A stretch of DNA of 46,900 nucleotides from positions 1 to 46,900 of the forward strand of contig JAAZXM010000030.1 in NCBI GenBank assembly GCA_014240165.1, read 5' to 3'. Origin of the DNA: Myxococcales bacterium. Its GTDB lineage: Bacteria; Myxococcota_A; UBA9160; UBA4427. Below the pieces are notes generated by a model. It did no database searches and had not been told where the DNA came from. It saw only the letters and a list, made by a program, of their open reading frames with translations. Shown piece after piece: positions 35,182 through 42,715 of the stretch. A program made the translations under genes and the position numbers. Positions within the stretch are counted from its first letter, which is position 1, and every line of letters begins with the position of its first letter.

Positions 35182-37332
35182 ATGGCATCTCGCGACGAAA
35201 ACCGCGGCGGAGCATGGCGCTTAAAGATCAATCCGACCCGGATCCTTTTCGCCGTGGCGGGGATCGGACTCGGTCTCACCATCTGGAGTTTTGCCGACGT
35301 GGTGGGGCATGCCACGCGTATGGCCGCCATCCAGGACGCCGCCCTGCTCGCCGAGTCTGTCTCGAGTCTAAAGGACATCTACGCCAAGCAGCTTTCCCTC
35401 CCCGCCGCGAGAGTGCCTTCCGAGGAATTCGAAAACTCTCATGGTGAAGCCAACCCGCATAGCGGGTCCGGCAATCTGGTTAAAGACTTCGCCGAAGCCA
35501 TCGAGCAGACAGATCTCTCCTCCCATGTCGAGATCTACGGACCGTACTCCACTATCTGGGGGGGACTTGGGGGTGACTTGCCCGATGACTTCGCTCGCAG
35601 AGCGTGGGCCGGCTTGACCCGAAACCCGGACGAACCCTTCTTCGAATATATCTCTCGAGAAGAAGGGGATTTCTTGCGCTACGCGACCGCCAGTCGCGTT
35701 TCCGATCGCTGTGTCGGCTGTCATGCATCGAATCCCCAGGCGGGCCGGATCGAGGTCAGGGAGGGCGAACTCGTAAGTGTAGTCGACGTGATGATCCCAC
35801 TCAGAGCCAATCTCGTGGTCGACCCCGCCGCCGATATTTCCCAGGGCCTCGCGTTTTTCGCCGTCCTGAGCCTTTTGTGGTTTTGCGCCGCGGGCGTGGG
35901 TGTGGTGGCGGAGCAAAATAAAACTCGAACGGCTGAGGCCGCTGCTCTTCGACATCAAACGACCACGGAAAAACTGGCCCGCGCGATCACCGATCGAGAT
36001 GCTGCCGCTTCGGAAAAGGAAAAACTCGCGGCCCTGATCCAACATGCCCAGAAGATCGAGAGCCTCAGCCAGATGACGGGCGGCCTCGCGCACGACTTCA
36101 ACAATCTGCTTGTGCCGATATTGGCCAACGCGAACTTCCTCAAGTCAGAACTTCCTCCCGATTCGCCGGGCCAGGAAATGATCGAGGATATCGATACGGC
36201 CGCAGAACGCGCTTCGGGGCTGTGTCGGCAGATGCTGGCCTATGCGGGCCAGGCGAATATCGAGCACCAATACCGCGATCTTAACCAGGTGTTGACTGGA
36301 ATGGCTGAACTTCTCCAAGTCAACACGTCCCGAACTTGCAGCCTGCAATTGGACCTCTTTGATGATTCGCTCTACTTCGAATTCGATCCAGTCCAGATCG
36401 AACAGATTCTCGTAAACCTGGTCAGCAACGCTTCCGACGCCATGGGTGATCGGGATGGGAAAATTACGATCAGAACAGGCCGGTGCCCGATCGACTCTTC
36501 TTATTCGACACCGAGCCCGTTCCAACGCGAGACGAAGGTCAGAAACGCGGCATTGGACGAATCCCTGATTCCACGCACAACGAGGCCGGGCGTATTCGTC
36601 GAGGTACTCGACGAAGGAGAGGGCATCGCTGAGGGAGATCTCGCAAAGGTCTTCGACCCCTTTTATTCGAGCAGGGCACCCGGGCGCGGGCTGGGCCTCG
36701 CTGCCGTAGACGGCATCGTTCGCTCTCATGGAGGCACCATCTCAATGGAAAGCGAGCTTGGAAAATTCACTCGTATCCGAATCTCCTTTCCTGCCGAAAG
36801 CGAAAGTCTGTCTGATCCGTTGCCCAATTCCGCGCAAAGTCTCGATAGCGAGCTTCAAACAGGCACTGTCCTGGTGGCAGATGACGAACCCGCAGTTCGG
36901 TCCGTCGCGACCCGCATGCTCGAAGGCTTCGGCTTCAAAGTCGTCACCGCGGAGGACGGAGATTCGGCCACGCGAATCTTCGAAGAGAGCCCCGACTCCT
37001 TCTGCGCCTGTTTGTTCGACGTAACGATGCCCGTCAAGGACGGCGTTCGCGCCCTCCACGAAATTCGAAATCTCCGCCCCGCACAACCCGCCGTCCTCTT
37101 CAGCGGTTACAGCGAGAAGTTTGCGGAGATTCGCCGCCTCGAAGGCCCGCATACCACCTTCCTCGAGAAGCCGTTCCACTCCGACGCCCTGCGCGCCAAG
37201 ATCGTTGGTGTTCTCCCTCACTTGGGAAAAACGCCTCATCACAACCCGGAGGGGGCGCCGCCGAATGGCTCCATCTCTTCCGAGCGGAGTTCGGCCAATG
37301 GCTCAAATGGAACGGTGATCGAGACAATCTGA
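35182..37332 (+). CDS. hybrid histidine kinase with c-type haem sensor domain and receiver
   Basis: 716 residues. TM1 (about 19-37) and TM2 (about 220-243) enclose a periplasmic domain that resembles the Tll0287/DUF3365 haem-binding family, with a c-type haem motif CVGCH at 177-181. A coiled linker leads to the phosphorylation site AHDFNN (His304), the ATPase domain with NLVSNASDAMGD, DEGEGI and GRGLGLAAVDGIV, and a C-terminal receiver with Asp567/568, phospho-acceptor Asp613 (FDVTMP) and Lys663. It would sense redox state, oxygen, NO or a similar ligand through the haem and pass phosphate to its own receiver and possibly onward. The last 40 residues are disordered. No separate output domain exists, so a partner is needed; the kinase and NtrC-type regulator downstream are candidates. 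Confidence 0.92.
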   Translation: MASRDENRGGAWRLKINPTRILFAVAGIGLGLTIWSFADVVGHATRMAAIQDAALLAESVSSLKDIYAKQLSLPAARVPSEEFENSHGEANPHSGSGNLVKDFAEAIEQTDLSSHVEIYGPYSTIWGGLGGDLPDDFARRAWAGLTRNPDEPFFEYISREEGDFLRYATASRVSDRCVGCHASNPQAGRIEVREGELVSVVDVMIPLRANLVVDPAADISQGLAFFAVLSLLWFCAAGVGVVAEQNKTRTAEAAALRHQTTTEKLARAITDRDAAASEKEKLAALIQHAQKIESLSQMTGGLAHDFNNLLVPILANANFLKSELPPDSPGQEMIEDIDTAAERASGLCRQMLAYAGQANIEHQYRDLNQVLTGMAELLQVNTSRTCSLQLDLFDDSLYFEFDPVQIEQILVNLVSNASDAMGDRDGKITIRTGRCPIDSSYSTPSPFQRETKVRNAALDESLIPRTTRPGVFVEVLDEGEGIAEGDLAKVFDPFYSSRAPGRGLGLAAVDGIVRSHGGTISMESELGKFTRIRISFPAESESLSDPLPNSAQSLDSELQTGTVLVADDEPAVRSVATRMLEGFGFKVVTAEDGDSATRIFEESPDSFCACLFDVTMPVKDGVRALHEIRNLRPAQPAVLFSGYSEKFAEIRRLEGPHTTFLEKPFHSDALRAKIVGVLPHLGKTPHHNPEGAPPNGSISSERSSANGSNGTVIETI

Positions 37333-37375
37333 TGCACATGAAACAACGTAGGAAAATTGGAACAGCTGCAAGGCC

Positions 37376-37406
37376 CTGATCTTACTCACTTATTGAGATT
37401 GATCAG
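37376..37406. promoter_or_regulatory. 31-bp dyad abutting a sigma54 promoter
   Basis: CTGATC-N3-CTCA-N5-TGAG-N3-GATCAG is symmetric and ends two bases before the -24 element at 37408. It is a candidate site for a regulator, either an activator bound unusually close or a repressor. No copy was seen before the promoter at 35095. Confidence 0.4.
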
Positions 37407-37407
37407 T

Positions 37408-37423
37408 TGGCATGGGTTCTGCA
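37408..37423 (+). promoter_or_regulatory. sigma54 (-24/-12) promoter candidate of the pseudo-ETHE1 gene
   Basis: TGGCATG-GGTT-CTGCA has the invariant GG (37409-37410) and GC (37421-37422) 10 bases apart and agrees with most consensus positions. The start of RNA would be near 37434, 70 bases before the ATG at 37504. Confidence 0.62.
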
Positions 37424-37503
37424 TTCCGATCCATTTATCCACTCTCCAACGACTAGTTCCCTAGGCCCACCACTCGCCCGCCGTACTGAAGGAGGCCCCA
37501 ACG

Positions 37504-38622
37504 ATGATTCTTGACCACTACACAGACCCGACAGGGAGCCAGACCAGTTACCTGATCGCCTGCCCGAAGACTCGGGAGGCCGCGCTGATCAATCCGGTCA
37601 GCGGCTGCGTAGCAGACTACGAGCACACCCTCGGTGCCCGAAATCTTCGACTCGTCCAGATCCTCACGACCCGGGCGGACTCGACGAACGCTCAGGCCAT
37701 CGGCCAACTGGGCGAAGGGAGGGCTCCCCTGAATGTATTCCCGGCTGCGGAGGCAGAGACCCACTGTGCCGCCAACGGCCAGCCGGTCTCACAAACCACC
37801 GACACCTCTCTTGCGGGCAGGCTCATCAGCCTGGGTGAGCTCCGCGTCGCCCCTTCCCAGGCCCCGTCGAATTCTCAAGACGACACCCTCTACAAAGTCG
37901 GCGATTACACGTTTACTTCCCAAAGCCTTTTGATCGCCGCCCCGCCCGCATCCGAATCAGGCACAGAGCATTGTGCAACTGCGGGCCGCCTTGTCGATAG
38001 ACACGGGGAGCACCGACGAGTCCTCAACTTTCGCAGCAGCCGAGAGAACGTTGCGATCGAGCAACTGCTGCTGGAAGACCTTCACGCGAGCTTGATCGAA
38101 AACGCTTTCAGCCCAAAGGAAACCCTCGTCGTCCGGTCCTATATCGAGTTGGTCGAGGAGAACGACTCCGCACACCCGTCGGCGGCGGAACTCGCCGAGA
38201 AGACCGGCGGCATCGACCGAAGCGTCATCCACGTACTGGTTCACAGCATTCGCTGGAAGCAGATCGACGCTGGGCGCCTTCCCCTGGTGCTGGCGGGTCA
38301 GGCTTCCAAATGGCTCCGCGATCTCAAGACCGAGCCCGAATTCACGCCCCACGAGAAGGAATTTCTCTGTGCCTACCTCCGATTGGTTGCCCGGAACGGC
38401 AACCCTCCTTCGGGACCAGAAGTCGCCGAGGAACTCGGATCAGACCGATCCATTCAATGGGTTCGCAAGAGGGCGTTCACGATTCGAAGGAAGCAGAGAG
38501 AATTCGATCAGGCCCTGCTGATGCTCGCACGCAGTAAGCCTGAAATTGCGCCCGCTCCTCGGAGAGTTCCCGTGGCGCCCCGCAGAAATCAGTTCGTCGT
38601 CGACCATCTCCCTATCGCCTGA
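37504..38622 (+). CDS. ETHE1-like metallo-beta-lactamase-fold pseudoenzyme with two C-terminal HTH-like repeats
   Basis: 372 residues; the ATG has AAGGAGG 8 bases upstream. Residues 1-185 follow the persulfide dioxygenase (ETHE1/Blh) fold: SYLIACPKTREAALINPV, LRLVQILTTRADS, LISLGELRV, TLYKVGDYTFTSQSLLI. The metal sites are gone: THxHADH is TTRADS-like (55-60), TPGHTPGS is APSQAPSN (116-123), GDTLLI is SQSLLI (139-144), and the GHDY box is RSSREN (177-182). Two 51-residue repeats follow, 203-253 and 281-331, sharing Y-x-x-LV-x-x-N, PS-x-x-E(L/V)AE, DRS and IR-x-KQ; they look like helix-turn-helix units. I know no protein with this layout. A DNA-binding or signalling adaptor that senses a small thiol or persulfide ligand is one guess. 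It sits between a haem kinase and a second kinase-NtrC pair. Confidence 0.7.
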   Translation: MILDHYTDPTGSQTSYLIACPKTREAALINPVSGCVADYEHTLGARNLRLVQILTTRADSTNAQAIGQLGEGRAPLNVFPAAEAETHCAANGQPVSQTTDTSLAGRLISLGELRVAPSQAPSNSQDDTLYKVGDYTFTSQSLLIAAPPASESGTEHCATAGRLVDRHGEHRRVLNFRSSRENVAIEQLLLEDLHASLIENAFSPKETLVVRSYIELVEENDSAHPSAAELAEKTGGIDRSVIHVLVHSIRWKQIDAGRLPLVLAGQASKWLRDLKTEPEFTPHEKEFLCAYLRLVARNGNPPSGPEVAEELGSDRSIQWVRKRAFTIRRKQREFDQALLMLARSKPEIAPAPRRVPVAPRRNQFVVDHLPIA

Positions 38623-38682
38623 TGAGGCCCTGAGCCATCGTCAACTTCCCAAGCTTTCCATCTACGGGTCCATCAGGCAAAT

Positions 38683-38721
38683 ATGACGCGCTCACCTCAG
38701 CATCCGAGGTGAGCGCGTCAT
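38683..38721 (+). terminator. perfect 16-bp stem hairpin, probable terminator
   Basis: The arms 38683-38698 and 38706-38721 are perfectly complementary around a 7-base loop (AGCATCC); the stem begins ATGACGCGCTCACCTC. CCCTTTTGGGG follows, so the T run is short. It lies 60 bases after the pseudo-ETHE1 stop and before the second kinase gene. A terminator is the simplest reading, with a DNA-binding site or RNA processing signal as alternatives. Confidence 0.55.
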
Positions 38722-38891
38722 CCCTTTTGGGGCTCTCGTACTCGCATCGATATCCATGACACGAGAAAAGTCGCAGGACCAGAGGCATCCGGAAGAAGCG
38801 AAGCACGCTATCTTCCCACTGATACACGCAGTAGCCCCTCCCCTTGGCTGACCCCGTTCAATCGGGACAAACTGGCAGGTGCCATTTCTCC

Positions 38892-40004
38892 GTGGCGAAT
38901 TTCTCCTTCAAGCAAGGGACAGGAATCCTCCTCATCTTTCTTGCTCTCGTCAGCGCCGGGATGCTGGCAGCGCGGCAGGGAACCCTCGACGCGCGGGAAA
39001 CCGAACTTCGTGAACTCCAGGCTGGGCTGCGCGAGTACGTCGAGTCGGCCGAACGGGGAATGCAAGACCCCGCTGACCTCCAAAAAAGACTCCGCCCGCT
39101 ACTGAGATCCGCCTCAGCGCCCCAAGAGGCGGATATATTGAGCGGCGGCAACCTACTCACGCCTGCGAACCTATTTCCCCTGGCACTGCTCTTCGGCCTG
39201 GCGGGCGGGTGGATGCTTCTGCCCCGGCGAGCATCGAAAGAAGAGCCTGCCGATACCTGCGCCGCCAACCCCAGTTCGCGGGCCGAAATCTCTGAGCTCC
39301 TGACCAAGCAGCTTGACCTTGGCGAAGCCGACCGAACATCCGTGGCTATGGAATTTGCCGCCTCGATCTCGCACGAGATTCGCAATCCCCTGGCGGGGAT
39401 TCAGATGAGCCTGAGTAACCTGATCGCCGAATCCGAGGACCCTCAAGTCGTCGAGCGCCTCAGCCTGCTCTCGTCGGAAACCTCGCGCGTGGCGGATCTC
39501 CTGGGCAAGGCCGTTGAGGCGGCACGACGAGCCCCTGAATCCTCGCAGCAAATCGACTTGGCCGTATTCGTCGAAAAGCTGCTCGAGTTGCTGCGCCTGC
39601 AGCTGCCACCCAACTTTATACTGGAGAGCGAAATTGGCGAGGGCCTTAAAGGCAACTTCCCTCCCAACCGCTTGGGGCATTGCCTCGCGAACTTGGTGAT
39701 CAACTCCGCCCAAGCGGCGAACGGCGATGAAGGGTGGGTTCGGATCGAGATAAGAACCCGGGCCGAGTTCCTGCGCTTCCGGGTGCTCGATAACGGACCC
39801 GGTTTTCCGGAGGAGATCCTGAACGGAGGACACCGCCCGCTGATTGCTAGCGAGTCGGAGAAGAGCGGCCTCGGGCTCGCCATGGCACGCCGCTTCGTGC
39901 GGGAAATGGGCGGCAAGCTGGAGCTATCGAACCCCGCCCCTCCCGGTTCGGCCTCAGGCAGCTGCGTAACTATATTGCTACCGTCCGCCGGTCATCATGG
40001 CTGA
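38892..40004 (+). CDS. membrane sensor histidine kinase
   Basis: 370 residues from a GTG at 38892 with AGGTG 10 bases upstream; an in-frame TTG at 38844 would add 16 residues but has no ribosome-binding site. TM1 (about 10-27) and TM2 (about 92-111) enclose a small periplasmic helical region of about 65 residues. The phosphorylation box SISHEIRNPLAGIQMSL (His161), N-box NLVINSAQAAN, DNGPGFP and GLGLAMARRFVREMGG are all present. It overlaps the NtrC-type regulator gene by 8 bases and is its cognate kinase. The NtrB-like HisKA and short sensor suggest a signal relayed by another membrane or periplasmic protein. Confidence 0.92.
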   Translation: MANFSFKQGTGILLIFLALVSAGMLAARQGTLDARETELRELQAGLREYVESAERGMQDPADLQKRLRPLLRSASAPQEADILSGGNLLTPANLFPLALLFGLAGGWMLLPRRASKEEPADTCAANPSSRAEISELLTKQLDLGEADRTSVAMEFAASISHEIRNPLAGIQMSLSNLIAESEDPQVVERLSLLSSETSRVADLLGKAVEAARRAPESSQQIDLAVFVEKLLELLRLQLPPNFILESEIGEGLKGNFPPNRLGHCLANLVINSAQAANGDEGWVRIEIRTRAEFLRFRVLDNGPGFPEEILNGGHRPLIASESEKSGLGLAMARRFVREMGGKLELSNPAPPGSASGSCVTILLPSAGHHG

Positions 40005-41406
40005 CACCCTACTGCTCATCGAAGACGAACAACTCCTGGGCAACGAGCTCGCGCGTCATTTTTCGCGCAAGGGCTGGGATGTCGTGCATCACGTGGACCT
40101 GTCTAGCGCACGCCGAGCATTATTCGATCAGGGATTGATTCCCCTGGTCGTGGTTTCCGACATGAATCTTCCCGACGGGAACGCTCTGGACCTTCTCGAA
40201 GAGTGCCGAGACCAGCAAAGAACAGGTGAGTGGCTCTTTCTGACAGGGTACGGGACCGTTGCGGACTCGGTGCGAGCGCTGCGCATCGGCGCGTACGATT
40301 TTCTGGAAAAGCCGTGCGATCAGGAAAGGCTCGACCTGGTGGTGGCGAGTGCGGCCCGCAGCGCCCTGGCCCAGCGACGACTGGAGGATCACGCACACAA
40401 CCAGAACCGGGCCTATCCCGTAACCACTTTCGTAGGATCGAGCAAAGCCGCAGAGGAAGTACGCGAGGTTCTTAACCGCCTGATCGGCGTGTCCATTAGC
40501 GCGTTGGTCATCGGGGGCGAAACGGGTACAGGCAAGGGTCTCGTGGCGCGCATACTCCACAACAGCGGCCCCCGCGCACGCGCTCCCCTCATCGAAGTGA
40601 ACTGCGCCGCGCTTCCTCGCGAACTCCTTGAGTCGGAACTCTTCGGCCACGAAGCGGGTGCTTTCACCGGGGCAAAACAAAAACGCCGGGGGCTGATACA
40701 GCAGGCCGATGGCGGAACTCTCTTTTTGGACGAATTGGCCGAAATGCACATCGACCTGCAATCGAAGCTTCTCAAGGTCATAGAGGATAAACGCGTTCGG
40801 CCGCTCGGATCTGAGAAGGAAATGAACGTCGATGTCCAACTCATCGCCGCAAGCAACCGCAATCTCGCCGAACGTGTCGAAGCAGGCGAGTTCAGATCCG
40901 ATCTCTATCACCGACTCAATGTCTTCGAGCTTGTACTCCCGTCGTTGAAGGATCGGATCAGTGATCTCGATGAACTTGTTCCTCTCATCGTGGACGAATT
41001 CAATGCCATCGCGGGCAAGAATGTGCGCGATATTCCCGACGAGGTTTGGGAAATTCTCAAATCGCATAGCTGGCCCGGAAACGTCCGCGAGCTCCGCAAC
41101 GTCATCGAACGCTGCGTCCTCTTCTCCGACGGCCCCGTTTTCCCCGCGCGATGGCTCCAATTGCCAGGGCAATCCGCGCAACCGAAAAATGAATCCGACG
41201 CAGACACCCTCCGGCTCCCGCTCGACGGCAGCGTCTCCCTGGAGGAGATGGAAGCTCATATCATCCGAGTGGCCCTGGAGCGATCCAACTACAACGCCAC
41301 GGCCGCCGCGAGGAGCCTCGGTACGACTCGCCAGAAACTTCGCTATCGTGCCCAGAAGCACGGTGTCCAATCGCCCACGGAAGACGATTCGGAAAACTCG
41401 GACTGA
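39997..41406 (+). CDS. NtrC-family sigma54-dependent response regulator
   Basis: 469 residues. The receiver domain has Asp55 in VVSDMNLP and Lys105 in EKPC. The AAA+ domain has Walker A GETGTGKG (174-181), the sigma54-contacting loop GAFTGA (221-226) and LFLDELAEM as Walker B. A Fis-type HTH closes the protein (NYNATAAARSLGTTRQKLRYR). It would activate sigma54 promoters after phosphorylation by the overlapping kinase. Two sigma54 promoter matches upstream in this gene group, at 35095 and 37408, are the natural first targets. Confidence 0.96.
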   Translation: MADTLLLIEDEQLLGNELARHFSRKGWDVVHHVDLSSARRALFDQGLIPLVVVSDMNLPDGNALDLLEECRDQQRTGEWLFLTGYGTVADSVRALRIGAYDFLEKPCDQERLDLVVASAARSALAQRRLEDHAHNQNRAYPVTTFVGSSKAAEEVREVLNRLIGVSISALVIGGETGTGKGLVARILHNSGPRARAPLIEVNCAALPRELLESELFGHEAGAFTGAKQKRRGLIQQADGGTLFLDELAEMHIDLQSKLLKVIEDKRVRPLGSEKEMNVDVQLIAASNRNLAERVEAGEFRSDLYHRLNVFELVLPSLKDRISDLDELVPLIVDEFNAIAGKNVRDIPDEVWEILKSHSWPGNVRELRNVIERCVLFSDGPVFPARWLQLPGQSAQPKNESDADTLRLPLDGSVSLEEMEAHIIRVALERSNYNATAAARSLGTTRQKLRYRAQKHGVQSPTEDDSENSD

Positions 41407-41624
41407 TCGCCCTTCGGGCCGTAAAAGTCAGCTTGGGCCCGAGAGGGATCCTCCCGTCGGCTCGCTCCTAAAATCATCATTCATTTTACGTTTGCATCCT
41501 TTTCCCGCTTGCAACCAACGAACGCGCGATCCATCGTTTGCGACCAGGAAGCAGCAAAACATGAAAGAGCGAGAACAATCAGCTCGCCAACACAGGCCAC
41601 TCGCGCACTCAACGGAGAGAAATC

Positions 41625-42221
41625 ATGGTCAGCAACGAACGCCTGCGATCTCGAACGCCGCTCACCCTCATTCTGGGAGCAACCCTGGCGGGATTTGTCT
41701 TCGGCTGCTCCACGGTCAGCGTTGACAACGACTACGATCCCGCTGTTGACTTCGGCAATCTCAAGACCTTCGCCTGGATCGAGAAGCAGAGTACGGATGA
41801 AGCGCCGACAATCGCCGACAACACCCTTCTGAGCGACCGGATCGAGCGCTCGGTCAACGCAGTACTCGAAGCCAAGGGGCTGAGCCAGGCGCCGCGTGGC
41901 GAAGCTGATTTTCTCATCTCCCAGCACATCGGTGTCCAGCAGAAGCTCCAAGTGGATACGACCCAATACGGCTATGGGTACGGCTTTGGTTACGGCGCAT
42001 GGGGAGGCCCAATTGGAGGCTTCCCGAGCCAAACAACTGTTTCACAATACGAGCAAGGCACCCTGGTCATCGACTTCGTGCGGCCTGAGAACAAGAACCT
42101 GATCTGGCGAGGGACAGGACAGAGCCGGGTTCGCAAAACCACCAGCCCCCAGGAGCGCGAAAAGCTGATCCGCGAGGCGGTCACAAAGATCCTCAACCAG
42201 TTTCCGCCCAAGAAGAAATAA
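41625..42221 (+). CDS. DUF4136 lipoprotein
   Basis: 198 residues; GGAGAG precedes the ATG. The signal peptide ends in the lipobox FVFGC (about 24-28). The mature part starts VSVDNDYDPAVDFGNLKTFAW, the DUF4136 opening (a Tyr/Asp-x-x-dF-x-x-yktfaW pattern), and ends with REAVTKILNQFPPK, its usual closing helix. A Gly/Tyr-rich loop (YGYGYGFGYGAWGGP) sits in the middle. The family is a common envelope lipoprotein of unknown function in Gram-negative bacteria. It lies 218 bases after the NtrC-type gene; no sigma54 site was found in that gap. Confidence 0.88.
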   Translation: MVSNERLRSRTPLTLILGATLAGFVFGCSTVSVDNDYDPAVDFGNLKTFAWIEKQSTDEAPTIADNTLLSDRIERSVNAVLEAKGLSQAPRGEADFLISQHIGVQQKLQVDTTQYGYGYGFGYGAWGGPIGGFPSQTTVSQYEQGTLVIDFVRPENKNLIWRGTGQSRVRKTTSPQEREKLIREAVTKILNQFPPKKK

Positions 42222-42249
42222 TCGATCGACAACCGCCTGGACCTGAACA

Positions 42250-42675
42250 TTGGGAAGTGAAATCGATTCGCGCAGCGAAGACTTCATCGCCAATAGCGAG
42301 CAGATGCGCAATCGGGCGGAGAACCTCCGCGCTCCACAGACCAAGATCGCCGAAGGCGGTTGGCTTGAAGGAAGACCGTCTCGACCTGATGGCCAGGGAC
42401 CAGAGCCTGCAAGTCGACCTGATCCGGGAATACGCCTCGGCAGATACCTGAAAACCCGGCGAAGCGGCCTGCGTGCCCCCATGCCGGGTAAAATCACCCC
42501 CGTGATGATCTCCGAAGGCGAGCAGGTCGAGCGCGGCGCGCCCTTGATCCGACTCGGGGCAATGACAACGGAGCATACCCTCAGCGTCCGTGCCGACGGC
42601 AAGCTAAGCCGGCTGCGTGCCCAGCCGGGGCAGCAGGTTGAAGAAGGCCAGGAACTCCTCATCATCGACTCATAA
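42250..42675 (+). pseudogene. remnant of methylcrotonyl-CoA carboxylase genes: MccB start fused to MccA biotinyl end
   Basis: An in-frame 141-codon stretch opening with TTG right after a stop and without a clear ribosome-binding site. Its first 40 residues (GSEIDSRSEDFIANSEQMRN ... LRAPQTKIAEGG) look like the N-terminus of the carboxyltransferase subunit MccB. Its last 70 (LRAPMPGKITPVMISEGEQV ... QQVEEGQELLIID) are a biotinyl domain like the C-terminus of MccA. The middle (about 41-72) is a Pro/Arg-rich stretch that fits neither. A deletion joining the two ends of an mccB...mccA operon explains this. The biotin site AMKM is AMTT here, so the acceptor Lys is lost. If translated it would be an unbiotinylated carrier fold. 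It precedes the AOR gene by 40 bases. Confidence 0.6.
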
Positions 42676-42715
42676 GCATTGCTCGGGCTCAGGTCCGAGG
42701 CATCCGGAGGACATC

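Noticed and set aside
41407..41624. Search for a sigma54 promoter before the DUF4136 lipoprotein gene
   Set aside because: TTGCA-like boxes are present but none has GG at the required 10-base distance.
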